DNA of 64,000 nucleotides from Pseudomonas azotoformans (lineage in GTDB: Bacteria; Pseudomonadota; Gammaproteobacteria; Pseudomonadales; Pseudomonadaceae): NCBI RefSeq assembly GCF_900103345.1, contig NZ_LT629702.1, positions 4,278,001 through 4,342,000 of the forward strand. The letters run 5' to 3'. Positions 33,520 through 44,260 of the stretch are shown here, in pieces. The translations under genes were made by a program, and so were the position numbers. Each line of letters starts with the position of its first letter. Position 1 is the stretch's first letter. The notes under the pieces were generated by a model. The model ran no database searches. It was given only the letters and a program-made list of their open reading frames with translations, and was not told the DNA's origin.

Positions 33520-34089
33520 ATGAAAAATGTCAGCCCGACCTACCTCAAGCACCACTTCCTGATCGCCATGCCCCATATGGCCGACCCGAACTTTGCGCAA
33601 ACCTTGACCTACATCGTCGAGCATACCGCCAAGGGTGCCATGGGGTTGGTCATCAACCGCCCGCAAGCGCTGAACCTGGCGGATATCCTTGAGCAACTGC
33701 GCCCCGAGATCGACCCGCCGGCTCGTTGCCAGGGCGTGCCGATCTATATTGGTGGGCCGGTGCAGACCGATCGCGGCTTCGTGCTGCACCCCACCGGGCC
33801 GAAGTTCCAGGCCACGGTCGATCTGGACGGCGTATCGTTGTCCACTTCCCAGGACGTGTTGTTCGCCATCGCCGACGGCATGGGCCCTGAGCAAAGCGTG
33901 ATCACCCTCGGTTACGCGGGTTGGGAAGCCGGCCAACTGGAGGCAGAACTCGCCAGCAATGCCTGGCTGACCTGCCCGTTCGACGCCGACATCCTGTTCA
34001 ACACCGCCAGCGAACTGCGTCTGGACGCGGCTGCGGCGACACTCGGGATCAACCTCAACCTGCTGACCAGCCAGGCGGGGCACGCTTGA
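33520..34089 (+). CDS. algH: YqgE/AlgH family protein
   Basis: This 189-residue DUF179 protein has 'LKHHFLIAMPHMADPNF', 'AKGAMGLVINRPQALNLADI', 'IYIGGPVQTDRGFVLHP' and 'ALGYAGWEAGQLEAEL'-like segments (here VITLGYAGWEAGQLEAEL). Its biochemical role is unknown; in P. aeruginosa the gene was named algH for an effect on alginate. The ATG at 33520 matches the family; the longer frame runs into the REP doublet. Its TGA overlaps the ruvX ATG by one base. Confidence 0.93.
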   Translation: MKNVSPTYLKHHFLIAMPHMADPNFAQTLTYIVEHTAKGAMGLVINRPQALNLADILEQLRPEIDPPARCQGVPIYIGGPVQTDRGFVLHPTGPKFQATVDLDGVSLSTSQDVLFAIADGMGPEQSVITLGYAGWEAGQLEAELASNAWLTCPFDADILFNTASELRLDAAAATLGINLNLLTSQAGHA

Positions 34090-34526
34090 TGGCTTTGCGT
34101 CTGATCCTCGGTTTTGACTACGGCACCAAACAGATCGGCGTAGCGGTCGGCCAGGTGATCACCGGCCAGGCCCGCGAGCTGTGCACCTTGAAAGCCCAGA
34201 ATGGCGTGCCGGACTGGAACCAGGTCGAGGCCCTCATCAAGGAGTGGAAGCCCGACGCGGTCGTGGTCGGGCTGCCCCTGAACATGGATGGCACCCCCAG
34301 CGACATGTGCCTGCGCGCCGAAAAATTCGCCCGCCGCCTCAATGGTCGCTACAACCTGCCCTTCTATACCCACGACGAACGCCTCACCACCTTTGAAGCC
34401 AAGGGCGAGCGCCGTGACCGTGGCGGACAAAAGGGCAGCTACCGCGACAACCCGGTAGACGCCATCGCCGCCGCTTTGCTGTTGCAGGGTTGGCTGGATG
34501 AAAACACCGCTTTATTTACATCCTGA
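34089..34526 (+). CDS. ruvX: Holliday junction resolvase-like / pre-16S rRNA nuclease RuvX (YqgF)
   Basis: This 145-residue RNase H-fold nuclease starts MALRLILGFDYGTKQIGVAV; the first catalytic aspartate is in FDYGTK. Other markers are 'VVVGLPLNMDGTPSDMCLRA' and the C-terminal 'DNPVDAIAAALLLQGWL' with the last metal-binding aspartate. YqgF homologues process the 5' end of 16S rRNA. It is translationally coupled to algH/yqgE (TGATG), a widely conserved pair. Confidence 0.95.
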   Translation: MALRLILGFDYGTKQIGVAVGQVITGQARELCTLKAQNGVPDWNQVEALIKEWKPDAVVVGLPLNMDGTPSDMCLRAEKFARRLNGRYNLPFYTHDERLTTFEAKGERRDRGGQKGSYRDNPVDAIAAALLLQGWLDENTALFTS

Positions 34527-34542
34527 CTTGCCGCATTGCTTT

Positions 34543-34642
34543 TGTAGGAGCGAGCTTGCTCGCGAAAAACGTCAACGATTACGCGCGCACCCAGACTGCA
34601 CGCGGTGCCTGTGAGTTCTTCGCGAGCAAGCTCGCTCCTACA
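34543..34642. repeat. REP doublet, type A
   Basis: Two inward-facing type A units lie between ruvX and pyrR, with a spacer of about 55 bp. Confidence 0.9.
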
Positions 34643-34698
34643 GTGTCTTTTACGTTTGAGCCCGGTCCTTGCCTGCGCGAGGCCTAGAAGGAGCCCCC

Positions 34699-35205
34699 AT
34701 GAGCCTGCCGAACCCCACCGAACTGATCAGCCAGATGGCGACAAGCCTCACGGCCCATCTGCAGCACCGCAATATCAGCGAGCCACGCTTCATTGGCATT
34801 CGCACCGGCGGTGTGTGGGTGGCCCAGGCGCTGCTGGAAGCACTGGGCAACGATTCGCCCCTGGGCACCCTGGACGTGTCCTTCTACCGCGACGACTTCA
34901 GCCAGAACGGCCTGCACCCGCAAGTGCGCCCGTCGGCCCTGCCGTTCGAGATTGAAGGCCAGCACCTGGTGCTGATTGACGATGTACTGATGAGCGGTCG
35001 CACCATCCGCGCCGCCATGAACGAACTGTTCGACTACGGCCGCCCAGCCAGCGTAACCCTGGTGTGCCTGCTGGACCTGGACGCCGGCGAACTGCCGATC
35101 AGCCCGGATGTGGTCGGCGCCACCCTGTCGCTTGAAGCCCATCAACGGGTAAAATTGCTCGGTCCCACGCCGCTCGCACTCGAACTGCAAGACCTCGCCC
35201 TTTAA
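34699..35205 (+). CDS. pyrR: PyrR bifunctional protein (regulator / uracil phosphoribosyltransferase)
   Basis: This 168-residue type I phosphoribosyltransferase has the PRPP-binding loop in '[20 protein letters not shown]' and the N-terminal '[16 protein letters not shown]'. In Pseudomonas, PyrR is encoded next to pyrB and has uracil phosphoribosyltransferase activity; the RNA-binding control known from Bacillus is not shown by this sequence. AAGGAG lies six bases before the ATG at 34699, which decides the start over 34669. The gene ends 24 bp before pyrB. Confidence 0.95.
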   Translation: MSLPNPTELISQMATSLTAHLQHRNISEPRFIGIRTGGVWVAQALLEALGNDSPLGTLDVSFYRDDFSQNGLHPQVRPSALPFEIEGQHLVLIDDVLMSGRTIRAAMNELFDYGRPASVTLVCLLDLDAGELPISPDVVGATLSLEAHQRVKLLGPTPLALELQDLAL

Positions 35206-35229
35206 ACCGCCTTGTAAAGAGTCCCCGCG

Positions 35230-36234
35230 ATGACGCCTCTAGATGCCAAGCGCCCGCTGCAGCTCAATGCTCAGGGCCAGTTGCAACACTTCTTGTCCCT
35301 CGACGGTTTGCCCCGCGAACTGCTCACCGAAATCCTCGACACCGCCGACTCGTTCCTCGAAGTCGGTGGCCGGGCGGTGAAGAAGGTCCCGCTGTTGCGC
35401 GGCAAGACCATCTGCAACGTGTTCTTCGAGAACTCCACCCGCACCCGCACCACCTTCGAACTGGCGGCCCAGCGGCTGTCGGCCGACGTGATCACGCTGA
35501 ACGTGTCCACCTCGTCGGCGAGCAAGGGCGAAACCCTGCTCGACACCCTGCGCAACCTGGAAGCCATGGCCGCCGACATGTTCGTGGTACGTCACGGCGA
35601 CTCCGGTGCCGCACACTTCATCGCCGAGCATGTGTGCCCGCAGGTGGCGATCATCAACGGCGGCGACGGCCGCCACGCCCACCCGACCCAGGGCATGCTC
35701 GACATGCTCACCATCCGTCGGCACAAGGGCAGCTTTGAAAACCTCTCGGTGGCTATCGTCGGCGACATCCTGCATTCGCGGGTTGCGCGCTCGAACATGC
35801 TGGCCCTCAAAGCCCTGGGTTGCCCGGACATCCGTGTGATCGCGCCAAAAACCCTGCTGCCCATCGGTATCGAACAGTACGGCGTGAAGGTCTACACCGA
35901 CATGGCCGCAGGCCTGAAGGACGTGGACGTGGTGATCATGCTGCGCCTGCAACGCGAGCGCATGAACGGTGGCCTGCTGCCGAGTGAAGGCGAGTTCTTC
36001 CGCCTGTTCGGCCTGACCACCGCACGCCTGGCCGGCGCCAAGCCGGATGCCATCGTGATGCACCCGGGCCCGATCAACCGTGGCGTGGAGATTGAGTCGG
36101 CGGTGGCCGACGGTCCGCAGTCGGTGATCCTCAACCAGGTGACCTACGGCATCGCCGTACGCATGGCCGTGCTGTCCATGGCCATGAGCGGGCAAACCGC
36201 GCAACGTCAATTCGAGCAGGAGAACGCCCAGTGA
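35230..36234 (+). CDS. pyrB: Aspartate carbamoyltransferase catalytic subunit
   Basis: This 334-residue PyrB makes carbamoyl-aspartate from carbamoyl phosphate and aspartate, the committed step of pyrimidine synthesis. The carbamoyl phosphate loop STRTR is at S69, 'HPTQGMLDM' is at H151, and '[13 protein letters not shown]' is the aspartate-binding part. An N-terminal extension of about 14 residues fits the class A pseudomonad enzyme, in which that region binds nucleotide effectors. It overlaps pyrC' by 4 bp (ATGA-type), as in other Pseudomonas. Confidence 0.97.
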   Translation: MTPLDAKRPLQLNAQGQLQHFLSLDGLPRELLTEILDTADSFLEVGGRAVKKVPLLRGKTICNVFFENSTRTRTTFELAAQRLSADVITLNVSTSSASKGETLLDTLRNLEAMAADMFVVRHGDSGAAHFIAEHVCPQVAIINGGDGRHAHPTQGMLDMLTIRRHKGSFENLSVAIVGDILHSRVARSNMLALKALGCPDIRVIAPKTLLPIGIEQYGVKVYTDMAAGLKDVDVVIMLRLQRERMNGGLLPSEGEFFRLFGLTTARLAGAKPDAIVMHPGPINRGVEIESAVADGPQSVILNQVTYGIAVRMAVLSMAMSGQTAQRQFEQENAQ

Positions 36235-37502
36235 AGCTCAGCATCCTCGGCGCCCGCGTCATCGATCCGGCCAGTGGCCTGGATCAAGTTACCGATCTGC
36301 ATCTGGAAGCCGGCAAGATCATTGCCATTGGCGCCGCGCCCGCAGGCTTCAACGCCAGCGAGACCATCGACGCCAAAGGCCTGGTGGCCGCGCCTGGCCT
36401 GGTCGACCTGAACGTCGCCCTGCGTGAGCCGGGTTACAGCCGCAAGGGCAACATCACCAGCGAAACCCGCGCCGCCGCCGCTGGTGGCGTGACTAGCCTG
36501 TGCTGCCCACCGCACACCAAGCCGGTGCTGGACACCTCGGCCGTGACCGAGCTGATCCTCGACCGCGCCCGTGAAGCCGGCAACTGCAAAGTGTTCCCTA
36601 TCGGTGCACTGAGCAAGGGCCTGGAAGGCGAACAACTCGCCGAGCTGATCGCCTTGCGCGACGCCGGTTGCGTAGCCTTTGGCAATGGCCTGGAAAGCTT
36701 TCGCAGCACCCGCACGCTGTTACGCGCCCTGGAGTACGCGGCCACTTTCGACCTGACGGTGATCTTCCATTCCCAGGACCGCGACCTGGCCGAAGGCGGC
36801 CTGGCCCATGAAGGCGCCGTGGCCAGCTTCCTCGGCCTCCCGGGCATCCCGGAAACCGCCGAGACCGTGGCTCTGGCCCGTGACCTGCTGCTGGTGGAAC
36901 AGAGCGGCGTGCGCGCGCACTTCAGCCAGTTGACCAGTGCGCGGGGCGTGGCCCTGATCGCCCAGGCCCAGGCTCGTGGCTTGCCGGTGACGGCGGATGT
37001 GGCGTTGTACCAGTTGATCCTGACGGACGAAGCGCTGATCGACTTCTCCAGCCTGTACCACGTGCAACCGCCCCTGCGCACCCTGGCTGACCGCGACGGT
37101 TTGCGCGCAGCGGTGAAATCCGGTGTGGTCTCGGCGATTTCCAGCCATCACCAGCCCCATGAACGGGATGCCAAGCTGGCACCGTTTGGTGCGACAGAGC
37201 CGGGCATCAGTAGTGTCGAACTGTTGCTGCCGCTGGCGATGACGCTGGTTGAGGATGGGTTGCTGGACTTGCCGACATTGTTGGCACGCCTGAGCAGCGG
37301 CCCAGCCGAGGCCCTGCGTCTGCCGGCGGGCAAGTTGGCGGTGGGTTCGGCGGCGGATCTGGTGCTGTTCGACCCGGCCAGCTCCACGGTTGCCGGGGAA
37401 CACTGGCTGTCCAAGGGTGAAAATTGCCCGTTCATCGGCCATAGCCTGCCTGCGACGGTGCGTTACACCCTGGTGGATGGACGCATCACCTACCAAGCCT
37501 GA
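36231..37502 (+). CDS. pyrC': Dihydroorotase-like non-catalytic subunit PyrC' (PyrX)
   Basis: This 423-residue protein has the amidohydrolase fold, but the metal-binding motif of active dihydroorotases (D-x-H-x-H-x-R) reads D59-L-N61-V-A63-L-R65. Both histidines are lost, so catalysis is not expected. In Pseudomonas this protein forms a dodecamer with PyrB and is needed for its assembly and activity. The 4-bp overlap with pyrB supports fixed stoichiometry. A true dihydroorotase must be encoded elsewhere. Confidence 0.95.
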   Translation: MKLSILGARVIDPASGLDQVTDLHLEAGKIIAIGAAPAGFNASETIDAKGLVAAPGLVDLNVALREPGYSRKGNITSETRAAAAGGVTSLCCPPHTKPVLDTSAVTELILDRAREAGNCKVFPIGALSKGLEGEQLAELIALRDAGCVAFGNGLESFRSTRTLLRALEYAATFDLTVIFHSQDRDLAEGGLAHEGAVASFLGLPGIPETAETVALARDLLLVEQSGVRAHFSQLTSARGVALIAQAQARGLPVTADVALYQLILTDEALIDFSSLYHVQPPLRTLADRDGLRAAVKSGVVSAISSHHQPHERDAKLAPFGATEPGISSVELLLPLAMTLVEDGLLDLPTLLARLSSGPAEALRLPAGKLAVGSAADLVLFDPASSTVAGEHWLSKGENCPFIGHSLPATVRYTLVDGRITYQA

Positions 37503-37514
37503 CGCAGTCAAAAC

Positions 37515-37615
37515 TGTAGGAGCGAGCTTGCTCGCGAAGAACGAATAGGCAACGCGGGCTACCTGATAGCGCTGCGTTATCGTTAACGTTCTTCGCGAGC
37601 AAGCTCGCTCCTACA
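37515..37615. repeat. REP doublet, type A
   Basis: Two inward-facing type A units lie between the convergent genes pyrC' and the TM2-domain gene. Confidence 0.9.
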
Positions 37616-37621
37616 GTTCAT

Positions 37622-38050
37622 TTACCGTCCGGCATTGCGCTCCGCATTGCGGATCGATATCTGCGTGTTCAACGTCCAGAAGTCATACAGCACCCCCACC
37701 AGGAACAAACCGCCGGTCAGCAGGTAGATCAGTCCGGTGATCCATTTGCCCTGGTACATGCGGTGCACGCCAAACACCCCGAGAAACGCCAGCAGAATCC
37801 AGGCCACGTTGTATTCGATAGGCCCGGCGGTAAACCGCAGGTCCGCTTCACGGTCCATGGCCGGGATCAGGAACAGGTCGATCAGCCAGCCGATACCCAG
37901 CAAGCCAAAGGTGAAAAACCAGATCGTGCCGGTCACCGGTTTGCCGTAATAGAAGCGATGCGCTCCGGTAAAACCGAAAATCCACAGCAGGTAACCGATC
38001 ACCTTGCTGTGGGTGTCTTGTTGCTCGCCAATCTGCTGATAGGTGTTCAT
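37622..38050 (-). CDS. TM2-domain membrane protein
   Basis: This 142-residue protein carries two TM2-like units: 'GYLLWIFGFTGAHRFYYGKP' followed by 'FGLLGIGWLIDLFLIP', and 'WILLAFLGVFGVHRMYQGKW' followed by 'GGLFLVGVLYDFWTL'. Each has the family G-x-H-R-F/M-Y-x-G signature and a D in the second helix. TM2 proteins sit in the inner membrane; their role is unknown. It is alone in its unit, divergent from the NlpC/P60 gene. Confidence 0.88.
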   Translation of the reverse strand: MNTYQQIGEQQDTHSKVIGYLLWIFGFTGAHRFYYGKPVTGTIWFFTFGLLGIGWLIDLFLIPAMDREADLRFTAGPIEYNVAWILLAFLGVFGVHRMYQGKWITGLIYLLTGGLFLVGVLYDFWTLNTQISIRNAERNAGR

Positions 38051-38300
38051 CGCGTACCTCTTTTGCCTCGATAGATAAATTTTTTCATTTTCTTTGTGAC
38101 TTTTTTACGGGCGCCCGACGTACGGCAAATGGTATCTTCCCTGCCCTGAAAGCCTTATGCCACCTGACTTGTGTAGGACAATTGCGGCGAATCGTCGCGT
38201 TTTTCCTGATTTTGACGTCAAGGTTCAGTCGACAAACGGCCTGAGAACGACACAAAAAGCTGTTATAAAGTTGCGCGCAAACCCATAAGAGCCACGCCTA

Positions 38301-38936
38301 ATGCGACCATTTTTCAAGACATGGCTAACCATTTGCCTATTAATGCCACTGGCCGCCCACGCCACCAATCGTGAGCAACGACTTCCCAACGTTAACGGTT
38401 TCACCCCTAAAGTCCACAGCACGCCAAGCACCGCCAAGTCGGTCAAGCTGACCGTCAACCGCCCGACTCAACTGAGCAAGGCCCACGGTAAGGCAACGGC
38501 CGGCCTGGTAGGCGTCAACACCAAGCAGAGCAGCACCGTGCTCAGCCGCGCCGTCAACGTGCTCGGTACTCCTTATCGTTGGGGCGGCAGCAGCCCAAGT
38601 AAAGGGTTCGACTGCAGTGGTTTGGTGAAATACGCGTTCAACGACGTCGCCGCCGTGGATTTGCCGCGCACTTCCAACGCCATGGCCGCCGGCCACGGGC
38701 AGAAGGTTGATCGCAAGGACCTGAAACCGGGTGACCTGCTGTTCTTCAAACTGAAGAGCCGCCAGGTGAACCACGTTGCCATCTACCTGGGCAACGACCG
38801 CTTCATCCACGCACCGCGCCGTGGCAAAGCGGTCAGCATCGACACGCTGAAAAAGCCGTTCTGGGATAAGAACTACGTGATTGCCAAGCGGGTGTTGCCT
38901 AAAGAGCAGAACAACCTGCGGGTCGTCCAGCGCTAA
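38301..38936 (+). CDS. NlpC/P60 (C40) family cell-wall peptidase
   Basis: This 211-residue protein starts MRPFFKTWLTICLLMPLAAH and has a Sec signal peptide cut near AHA-TNREQ. The catalytic triad is visible: C105 in 'KGFDCSGLVKYAF', H158 in 'VNHVAIYLGNDRF' and H170 in 'FIHAPRRGKAV'. Such enzymes cut gamma-D-glutamyl-meso-diaminopimelate cross-links in murein stems. A flexible basic linker of about 60 residues precedes the catalytic domain. The 250-bp upstream gap shows no gene. Confidence 0.92.
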   Translation: MRPFFKTWLTICLLMPLAAHATNREQRLPNVNGFTPKVHSTPSTAKSVKLTVNRPTQLSKAHGKATAGLVGVNTKQSSTVLSRAVNVLGTPYRWGGSSPSKGFDCSGLVKYAFNDVAAVDLPRTSNAMAAGHGQKVDRKDLKPGDLLFFKLKSRQVNHVAIYLGNDRFIHAPRRGKAVSIDTLKKPFWDKNYVIAKRVLPKEQNNLRVVQR

Positions 38937-38945
38937 TCGATCCAC

Positions 38946-39039
38946 TGTAGGAGCGAGCTTGCTCGCGAAGAACGTTAACGATGACGCGGGCATTCAGAAT
39001 GAACGCGGTGCCGATGAGTTTTCGCGAGCAAGCTCGCTC

Positions 39040-39044
<5 letters not shown>
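38946..39044. repeat. REP doublet, type A, supplying the pilT stop codon
   Basis: Two inward-facing type A units lie between the convergent NlpC/P60 gene and pilT. The right unit reads, on the minus strand, CTGTAGGAGCGAGC; the TAG in it is the stop codon of pilT (39042-39040). Confidence 0.9.
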
Positions 39045-40074
<1,030 letters not shown>

Positions 40075-40131
40075 AGGGCTTTCCATTTCCAGTAGAATGC
40101 CGCGGACTCCATATCCACGGGCGCATCTTGA

Positions 40132-40818
40132 ATGTCGACGATAGCAGACAACATCGGCCAGGTTAGCCAGCGCATCCGCGCCGCAGCCGAGGCCGTGCAA
40201 CGTGACGCAAGCAGCATCCACCTGCTGGCCGTGAGCAAGACCAAACCCGCGCAAGCCGTGCGCGAGGCCTACGCGGCCGGGATGCACGACTTTGGCGAAA
40301 ACTATTTGCAGGAAGCCCTGGGCAAACAGGCCGAATTAACCGACCTGCCCTTGAGTTGGCACTTCATCGGCCCCATTCAATCGAACAAGACGCGCGCTAT
40401 CGCCGAGAACTTCGCCTGGGTGCATTCCGTGGACCGCCTCAAAATTGCACAACGCCTGTCCGAACAACGCCCGGCCGACCTGCCACCGCTGAACATCTGC
40501 ATCCAGGTCAACGTCAGTGGCGAAGCCAGCAAGTCCGGCTGTACACCCGCCGACCTGCCAGCCCTGGCCAACGCCATCAACGCCCTGCCGCGCCTGAAGC
40601 TGCGTGGCCTGATGGCAATCCCCGAACCGACCGAAGAGCGCGCCGCGCAAGATGCAGCCTTCGCCACCGTGCGCGAGCTGCAAGCCAGTCTGAACCTGAC
40701 GCTGGACACACTTTCCATGGGCATGAGCCACGACCTTGAGTCGGCCATCGCCCAAGGCGCTACCTGGGTGCGGATCGGTACCGCCCTGTTCGGCGCCCGC
40801 GACTACGGCCAGCCATGA
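40132..40818 (+). CDS. yggS: YggS family PLP homeostasis protein
   Basis: This 228-residue alanine-racemase-fold protein binds pyridoxal phosphate through K36 in 'LLAVSKTKPAQAV'. Other markers are 'HDFGENYLQEALGK', 'WHFIGPIQSNKTRAI' and 'LSMGMSHDLESAIAQGATWV'. Homologues buffer free PLP rather than catalyse a reaction. It is divergent from pilT (57-bp gap) and leads a group with proC and yggT, as in many proteobacteria. Confidence 0.95.
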   Translation: MSTIADNIGQVSQRIRAAAEAVQRDASSIHLLAVSKTKPAQAVREAYAAGMHDFGENYLQEALGKQAELTDLPLSWHFIGPIQSNKTRAIAENFAWVHSVDRLKIAQRLSEQRPADLPPLNICIQVNVSGEASKSGCTPADLPALANAINALPRLKLRGLMAIPEPTEERAAQDAAFATVRELQASLNLTLDTLSMGMSHDLESAIAQGATWVRIGTALFGARDYGQP

Positions 40819-40851
40819 AATGGCTGACTTCCACCTGAGTAAGGACCTGTC

Positions 40852-41670
40852 ATGAGCAACACGCGTATAGCCTTTATCGGCGCCGGTAACATGGCGGCCA
40901 GCCTGATCGGTGGCCTGCGGGCCAAGGGCCTGGACGCCGCGCAGATCCGCGCCAGCGACCCGGGCGCCGACACCCGTGCCCGCGTCAGCGCCGAGCACGG
41001 CATTGAAACCTTTGCCGACAACGCCGAGGCCATCCAGGGCGTTGATGTGATCGTGCTGGCAGTGAAGCCCCAAGCCATGAAGGCGGTGTGCGAAAGCCTG
41101 CGCCCGAGCCTGCAGCCGCAGCAGCTGGTGGTGTCGATTGCGGCCGGCATTACCTGTGCCAGCATGAATAACTGGCTGGGCGCCCAGCCGATCGTGCGCT
41201 GCATGCCCAACACGCCAGCCCTGGTCAGTCAGGGCGTGAGTGGCTTGTACGCCACCGCCCAAGTGAGCGCCGAACAACGCGACCAGGCGCAAGAGCTGCT
41301 GTCCGCCGTGGGCCTCGCCCTGTGGCTGGAGCAGGAACAGCAACTGGACGCGGTCACCGCCGTATCCGGCAGCGGGCCGGCGTATTTCTTCCTGCTGATC
41401 GAAGCCATGACCGCCGCCGGCGTGAAGCTGGGTCTGCCCCAGGACATCGCCAAGCAGCTGTCCGAGCAGACCGCCCTGGGCGCCGCGCGCATGGCGGTGT
41501 CCAGCGATGTGGACGCAGCCGAGTTGCGCCGCCGCGTGACCTCGCCGGGCGGCACCACACAGGCGGCCATCGAGTCGTTCCAGGCCGGGGGTTTTGAAGC
41601 CCTGGTGGAAAAAGCATTGGGTGCCGCTGCGCACCGCTCGGCAGAACTCGCCGAACAACTGGGCAAATAA
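40852..41670 (+). CDS. proC: Pyrroline-5-carboxylate reductase
   Basis: This 272-residue NAD(P)H enzyme makes proline from pyrroline-5-carboxylate. The Rossmann start is 'RIAFIGAGNMAASLIGGLRA'. Family signatures are 'VLAVKPQAMKAVCESL', 'IVRCMPNTPALVSQGVSGLY', 'AVSGSGPAYFFLLIEAM' and the C-terminal 'RVTSPGGTTQAAIESFQAGG'. It lies 33 bp after yggS and 9 bp before yggT. Confidence 0.97.
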   Translation: MSNTRIAFIGAGNMAASLIGGLRAKGLDAAQIRASDPGADTRARVSAEHGIETFADNAEAIQGVDVIVLAVKPQAMKAVCESLRPSLQPQQLVVSIAAGITCASMNNWLGAQPIVRCMPNTPALVSQGVSGLYATAQVSAEQRDQAQELLSAVGLALWLEQEQQLDAVTAVSGSGPAYFFLLIEAMTAAGVKLGLPQDIAKQLSEQTALGAARMAVSSDVDAAELRRRVTSPGGTTQAAIESFQAGGFEALVEKALGAAAHRSAELAEQLGK

Positions 41671-41679
41671 GGAGCCAAC

Positions 41680-42270
41680 ATGATTGGTTTGAACACCGCA
41701 GCCGTCTACGTGCTGCAAACCCTCGGCAGCCTGTACCTGCTGATCGTCCTGATGCGCTTCGTGCTGCAACTGGTGCGCGCGAACTTCTACAACCCGCTGT
41801 GCCAGTTCATCGTCAAGGCCACCCAGCCGCTGCTCAAGCCGTTGCGCCGGATCATCCCGAGCCTGTTCGGCCTGGACATGTCGTCGCTGGTACTGGCGAT
41901 CCTGGTGCAGTTGGCCTTGATGGCGCTGACCCTGCTGCTGACCTACGGCACCACCGGCAATTTCGTACAATTGCTGATCTGGGCCATCATCGGCGTGACC
42001 GCGCTGTTCCTGAAGATTTTCTTCTTCGCCCTGATCATCAGTGTGATCCTGTCCTGGGTCGCCCCCGGTAGCCACAACCCTGGCGCCGAGCTGGTGAACC
42101 AGATCTGCGAGCCGGCCCTGGCGCCATTCCGCCGCCTGCTGCCGAACCTGGGCGGCCTGGACATTTCGCCGATCCTGGCGTTCATGGTGCTCAAGTTGCT
42201 GGACATGCTGGTGATCAACAACCTGGCGGCCATGACCGGGATGCCGGAGATTCTGCGTCTGCTGATCTGA
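41680..42270 (+). CDS. yggT: YggT family membrane protein
   Basis: This 196-residue inner-membrane protein has two YggT domains: 'VLQTLGSLYLLIVLMRFVLQ' with 'FYNPLCQFIVKATQPLLKPL', and 'FFFALIISVILSWVAPGSHN' with 'LVNQICEPALAPFRRLLPNL'. The repeated N-P-x4-V/Q pattern after the first helix is typical. The function is unclear; links to osmotic or potassium stress and division have been proposed. AAGGAG precedes the ATG. It is the last gene of the yggS-proC-yggT unit. Confidence 0.92.
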   Translation: MIGLNTAAVYVLQTLGSLYLLIVLMRFVLQLVRANFYNPLCQFIVKATQPLLKPLRRIIPSLFGLDMSSLVLAILVQLALMALTLLLTYGTTGNFVQLLIWAIIGVTALFLKIFFFALIISVILSWVAPGSHNPGAELVNQICEPALAPFRRLLPNLGGLDISPILAFMVLKLLDMLVINNLAAMTGMPEILRLLI

Positions 42271-42278
42271 CGCGGATC

Positions 42279-42374
42279 AAATGTGGGAGCGGGCTTGCTC
42301 GCGAAGGCGGTGGTTCAGTCGATCCACAAGGTGACTGACACACCGCCTTCGCGAGCAAGCCCGCTCCCACATTT
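42279..42374. repeat. REP doublet, type B
   Basis: AAATGTGGGAGCGGGCTTGC and its inverted partner lie between yggT and metX; the outer arms pair perfectly. Confidence 0.9.
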
Positions 42375-42471
42375 TCAAACTGCACACTGAATTCAATCCG
42401 TGCAGGCCTTTGCTTGCCGCTGGGGTTCCCGCTCTTTAGACTTACGCCTCATTTAAACGAGAGCAGGGTCG

Positions 42472-43611
42472 ATGCCAGCTGCCTTTCCCCCCGATTCTGT
42501 TGGACTGGTCGTGCCCCAAGTGGCGCACTTCAGCGAACCGCTGGCCCTGGCCTGCGGCCGGTCGCTGCCCGCCTACGACCTGATCTATGAAACCTACGGC
42601 CAACTGAACGCCACGGCAAGCAACGCCGTGCTGATCTGCCACGCCCTGTCCGGCCATCATCACGCGGCCGGTTTCCATTCGGTCGACGAGCGCAAGCCCG
42701 GCTGGTGGGACAGTTGCATCGGCCCCGGCAAGCCCATCGACACCAACAAGTTCTTTGTGGTCAGCCTGAACAACCTCGGCGGCTGCAACGGCTCAACCGG
42801 CCCCAGCAGCCTCAACCCGGAAACCGGCAAACCGTTCGGCGCCGACTTCCCGGTGCTCACCGTAGAAGACTGGGTGCACAGCCAGGCGCGCCTGGCCGAC
42901 CTGCTGGGCATCAGCCAGTGGGCTGCGGTGATCGGCGGCAGCCTGGGCGGCATGCAGGCGCTGCAATGGACCATCACCTACCCGGACCGCGTGCGCCACT
43001 GCCTGGCAATCGCCTCGGCCCCCAAGCTGTCGGCGCAGAACATCGCCTTCAACGAAGTGGCGCGCCAGGCCATCCTCACCGACCCGGAGTTCCACGGTGG
43101 TTCGTTCCAGGAAGCCGGCGTGATCCCCAAGCGCGGCCTGATGCTGGCGCGGATGGTCGGGCATATCACCTACCTGTCCGATGACTCCATGGGCGAGAAA
43201 TTCGGCCGTGGCCTCAAGAGCGAGAAGCTCAACTACGACTTCCACAGCGTCGAGTTCCAGGTGGAAAGCTACCTGCGCTACCAGGGCGAAGAGTTCTCGG
43301 GGCGTTTCGACGCCAACACCTACCTGCTGATGACCAAGGCGCTGGACTACTTCGACCCGGCCGCCAACCACGACGACGACCTGGCGAAAACCTTCGAAGG
43401 CGCCACGGCCAAGTTCTGCGTGATGTCGTTCACCACCGACTGGCGCTTCTCGCCGGCCCGCTCCCGTGAGCTGGTGGACGCGCTGATGGCGGCACGCAAA
43501 GACGTCTGCTACCTGGAGATCGATGCACCGCAAGGCCACGACGCCTTCCTGATCCCGATCCCGCGTTACTTGCAGGCGTTCGGCAATTACATGAACCGGA
43601 TTACTGTGTGA
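42472..43611 (+). CDS. metX: Homoserine O-acyltransferase MetX
   Basis: This 379-residue alpha/beta hydrolase acylates homoserine at the start of methionine synthesis. The nucleophile is S157 in '[15 protein letters not shown]', and the C-terminal Asp and His lie in '[18 protein letters not shown]' and '[12 protein letters not shown]'. The fold family uses acetyl-CoA or succinyl-CoA; the pseudomonad enzymes are reported to be succinyl-specific, which cannot be read here. It is 7 bp upstream of metW, the usual pair. Confidence 0.96.
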   Translation: MPAAFPPDSVGLVVPQVAHFSEPLALACGRSLPAYDLIYETYGQLNATASNAVLICHALSGHHHAAGFHSVDERKPGWWDSCIGPGKPIDTNKFFVVSLNNLGGCNGSTGPSSLNPETGKPFGADFPVLTVEDWVHSQARLADLLGISQWAAVIGGSLGGMQALQWTITYPDRVRHCLAIASAPKLSAQNIAFNEVARQAILTDPEFHGGSFQEAGVIPKRGLMLARMVGHITYLSDDSMGEKFGRGLKSEKLNYDFHSVEFQVESYLRYQGEEFSGRFDANTYLLMTKALDYFDPAANHDDDLAKTFEGATAKFCVMSFTTDWRFSPARSRELVDALMAARKDVCYLEIDAPQGHDAFLIPIPRYLQAFGNYMNRITV

Positions 43612-43618
43612 GAACGCC

Positions 43619-44239
43619 ATGAGAGCCGACCTGGAAATCATCCAAGACTGGATCCCCGCCGGCAGCCGCGTGCTCGACCTGGGCTGCGGCGATGGCGAAC
43701 TGCTGAGCTGGCTGCGCGACAACAAGCAAGTCACCGGCTATGGCCTGGAAAACGACCCGGACAACATTGCCCAGTGCGTGGCCAAGGGCATCAACGTGAT
43801 CGAGCAGGACCTGGACAAGGGCCTGGGCAACTTTGCCAGCAACAGCTTCGACATCGTGGTGATGACCCAGGCCCTGCAGGCGGTGCACTACCCGGACCGC
43901 ATCCTCGACGAAATGCTGCGTGTAGGCCGCCAGTGCATCATCACGTTCCCCAACTTCGGGCACTGGCGCTGCCGCTGGTACCTGGCCACCAAGGGCCGCA
44001 TGCCGGTGTCGGACTTCCTGCCGTACACCTGGTACAACACGCCGAACATCCACTTCTGCACTTTCGAAGACTTCGAAGCCCTGTGTGGCGAGCGTGAAGC
44101 CAAGGTGATCAACCGTCTTGCCGTCGATCAACAGCATCGCCACGGCTGGGCGAGTAAACTGTGGCCCAACCTGTTGGGCGAAATCGGTATCTACCGGGTC
44201 AGCAGTCCTGGCCTGACGGACCACAAGATTGCCGTCTAA
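43619..44239 (+). CDS. metW: Methionine biosynthesis protein MetW
   Basis: This 206-residue class I methyltransferase-like protein has the SAM-binding start 'RVLDLGCGDGELLSWLRDNK' and 'FDIVVMTQALQAVHYPDRIL'. It is required with MetX for the acylation step in Pseudomonas-type methionine synthesis and probably activates MetX; a methyl acceptor is not known. It is co-transcribed with metX. Confidence 0.95.
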   Translation: MRADLEIIQDWIPAGSRVLDLGCGDGELLSWLRDNKQVTGYGLENDPDNIAQCVAKGINVIEQDLDKGLGNFASNSFDIVVMTQALQAVHYPDRILDEMLRVGRQCIITFPNFGHWRCRWYLATKGRMPVSDFLPYTWYNTPNIHFCTFEDFEALCGEREAKVINRLAVDQQHRHGWASKLWPNLLGEIGIYRVSSPGLTDHKIAV

Positions 44240-44260
44240 TCATCTTCAAGAGGGACGCTC

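Noticed and set aside
42376..42471. Possible SAM-type riboswitch before metX
   Set aside because: The 96-bp leader shows no recognisable riboswitch core or terminator.
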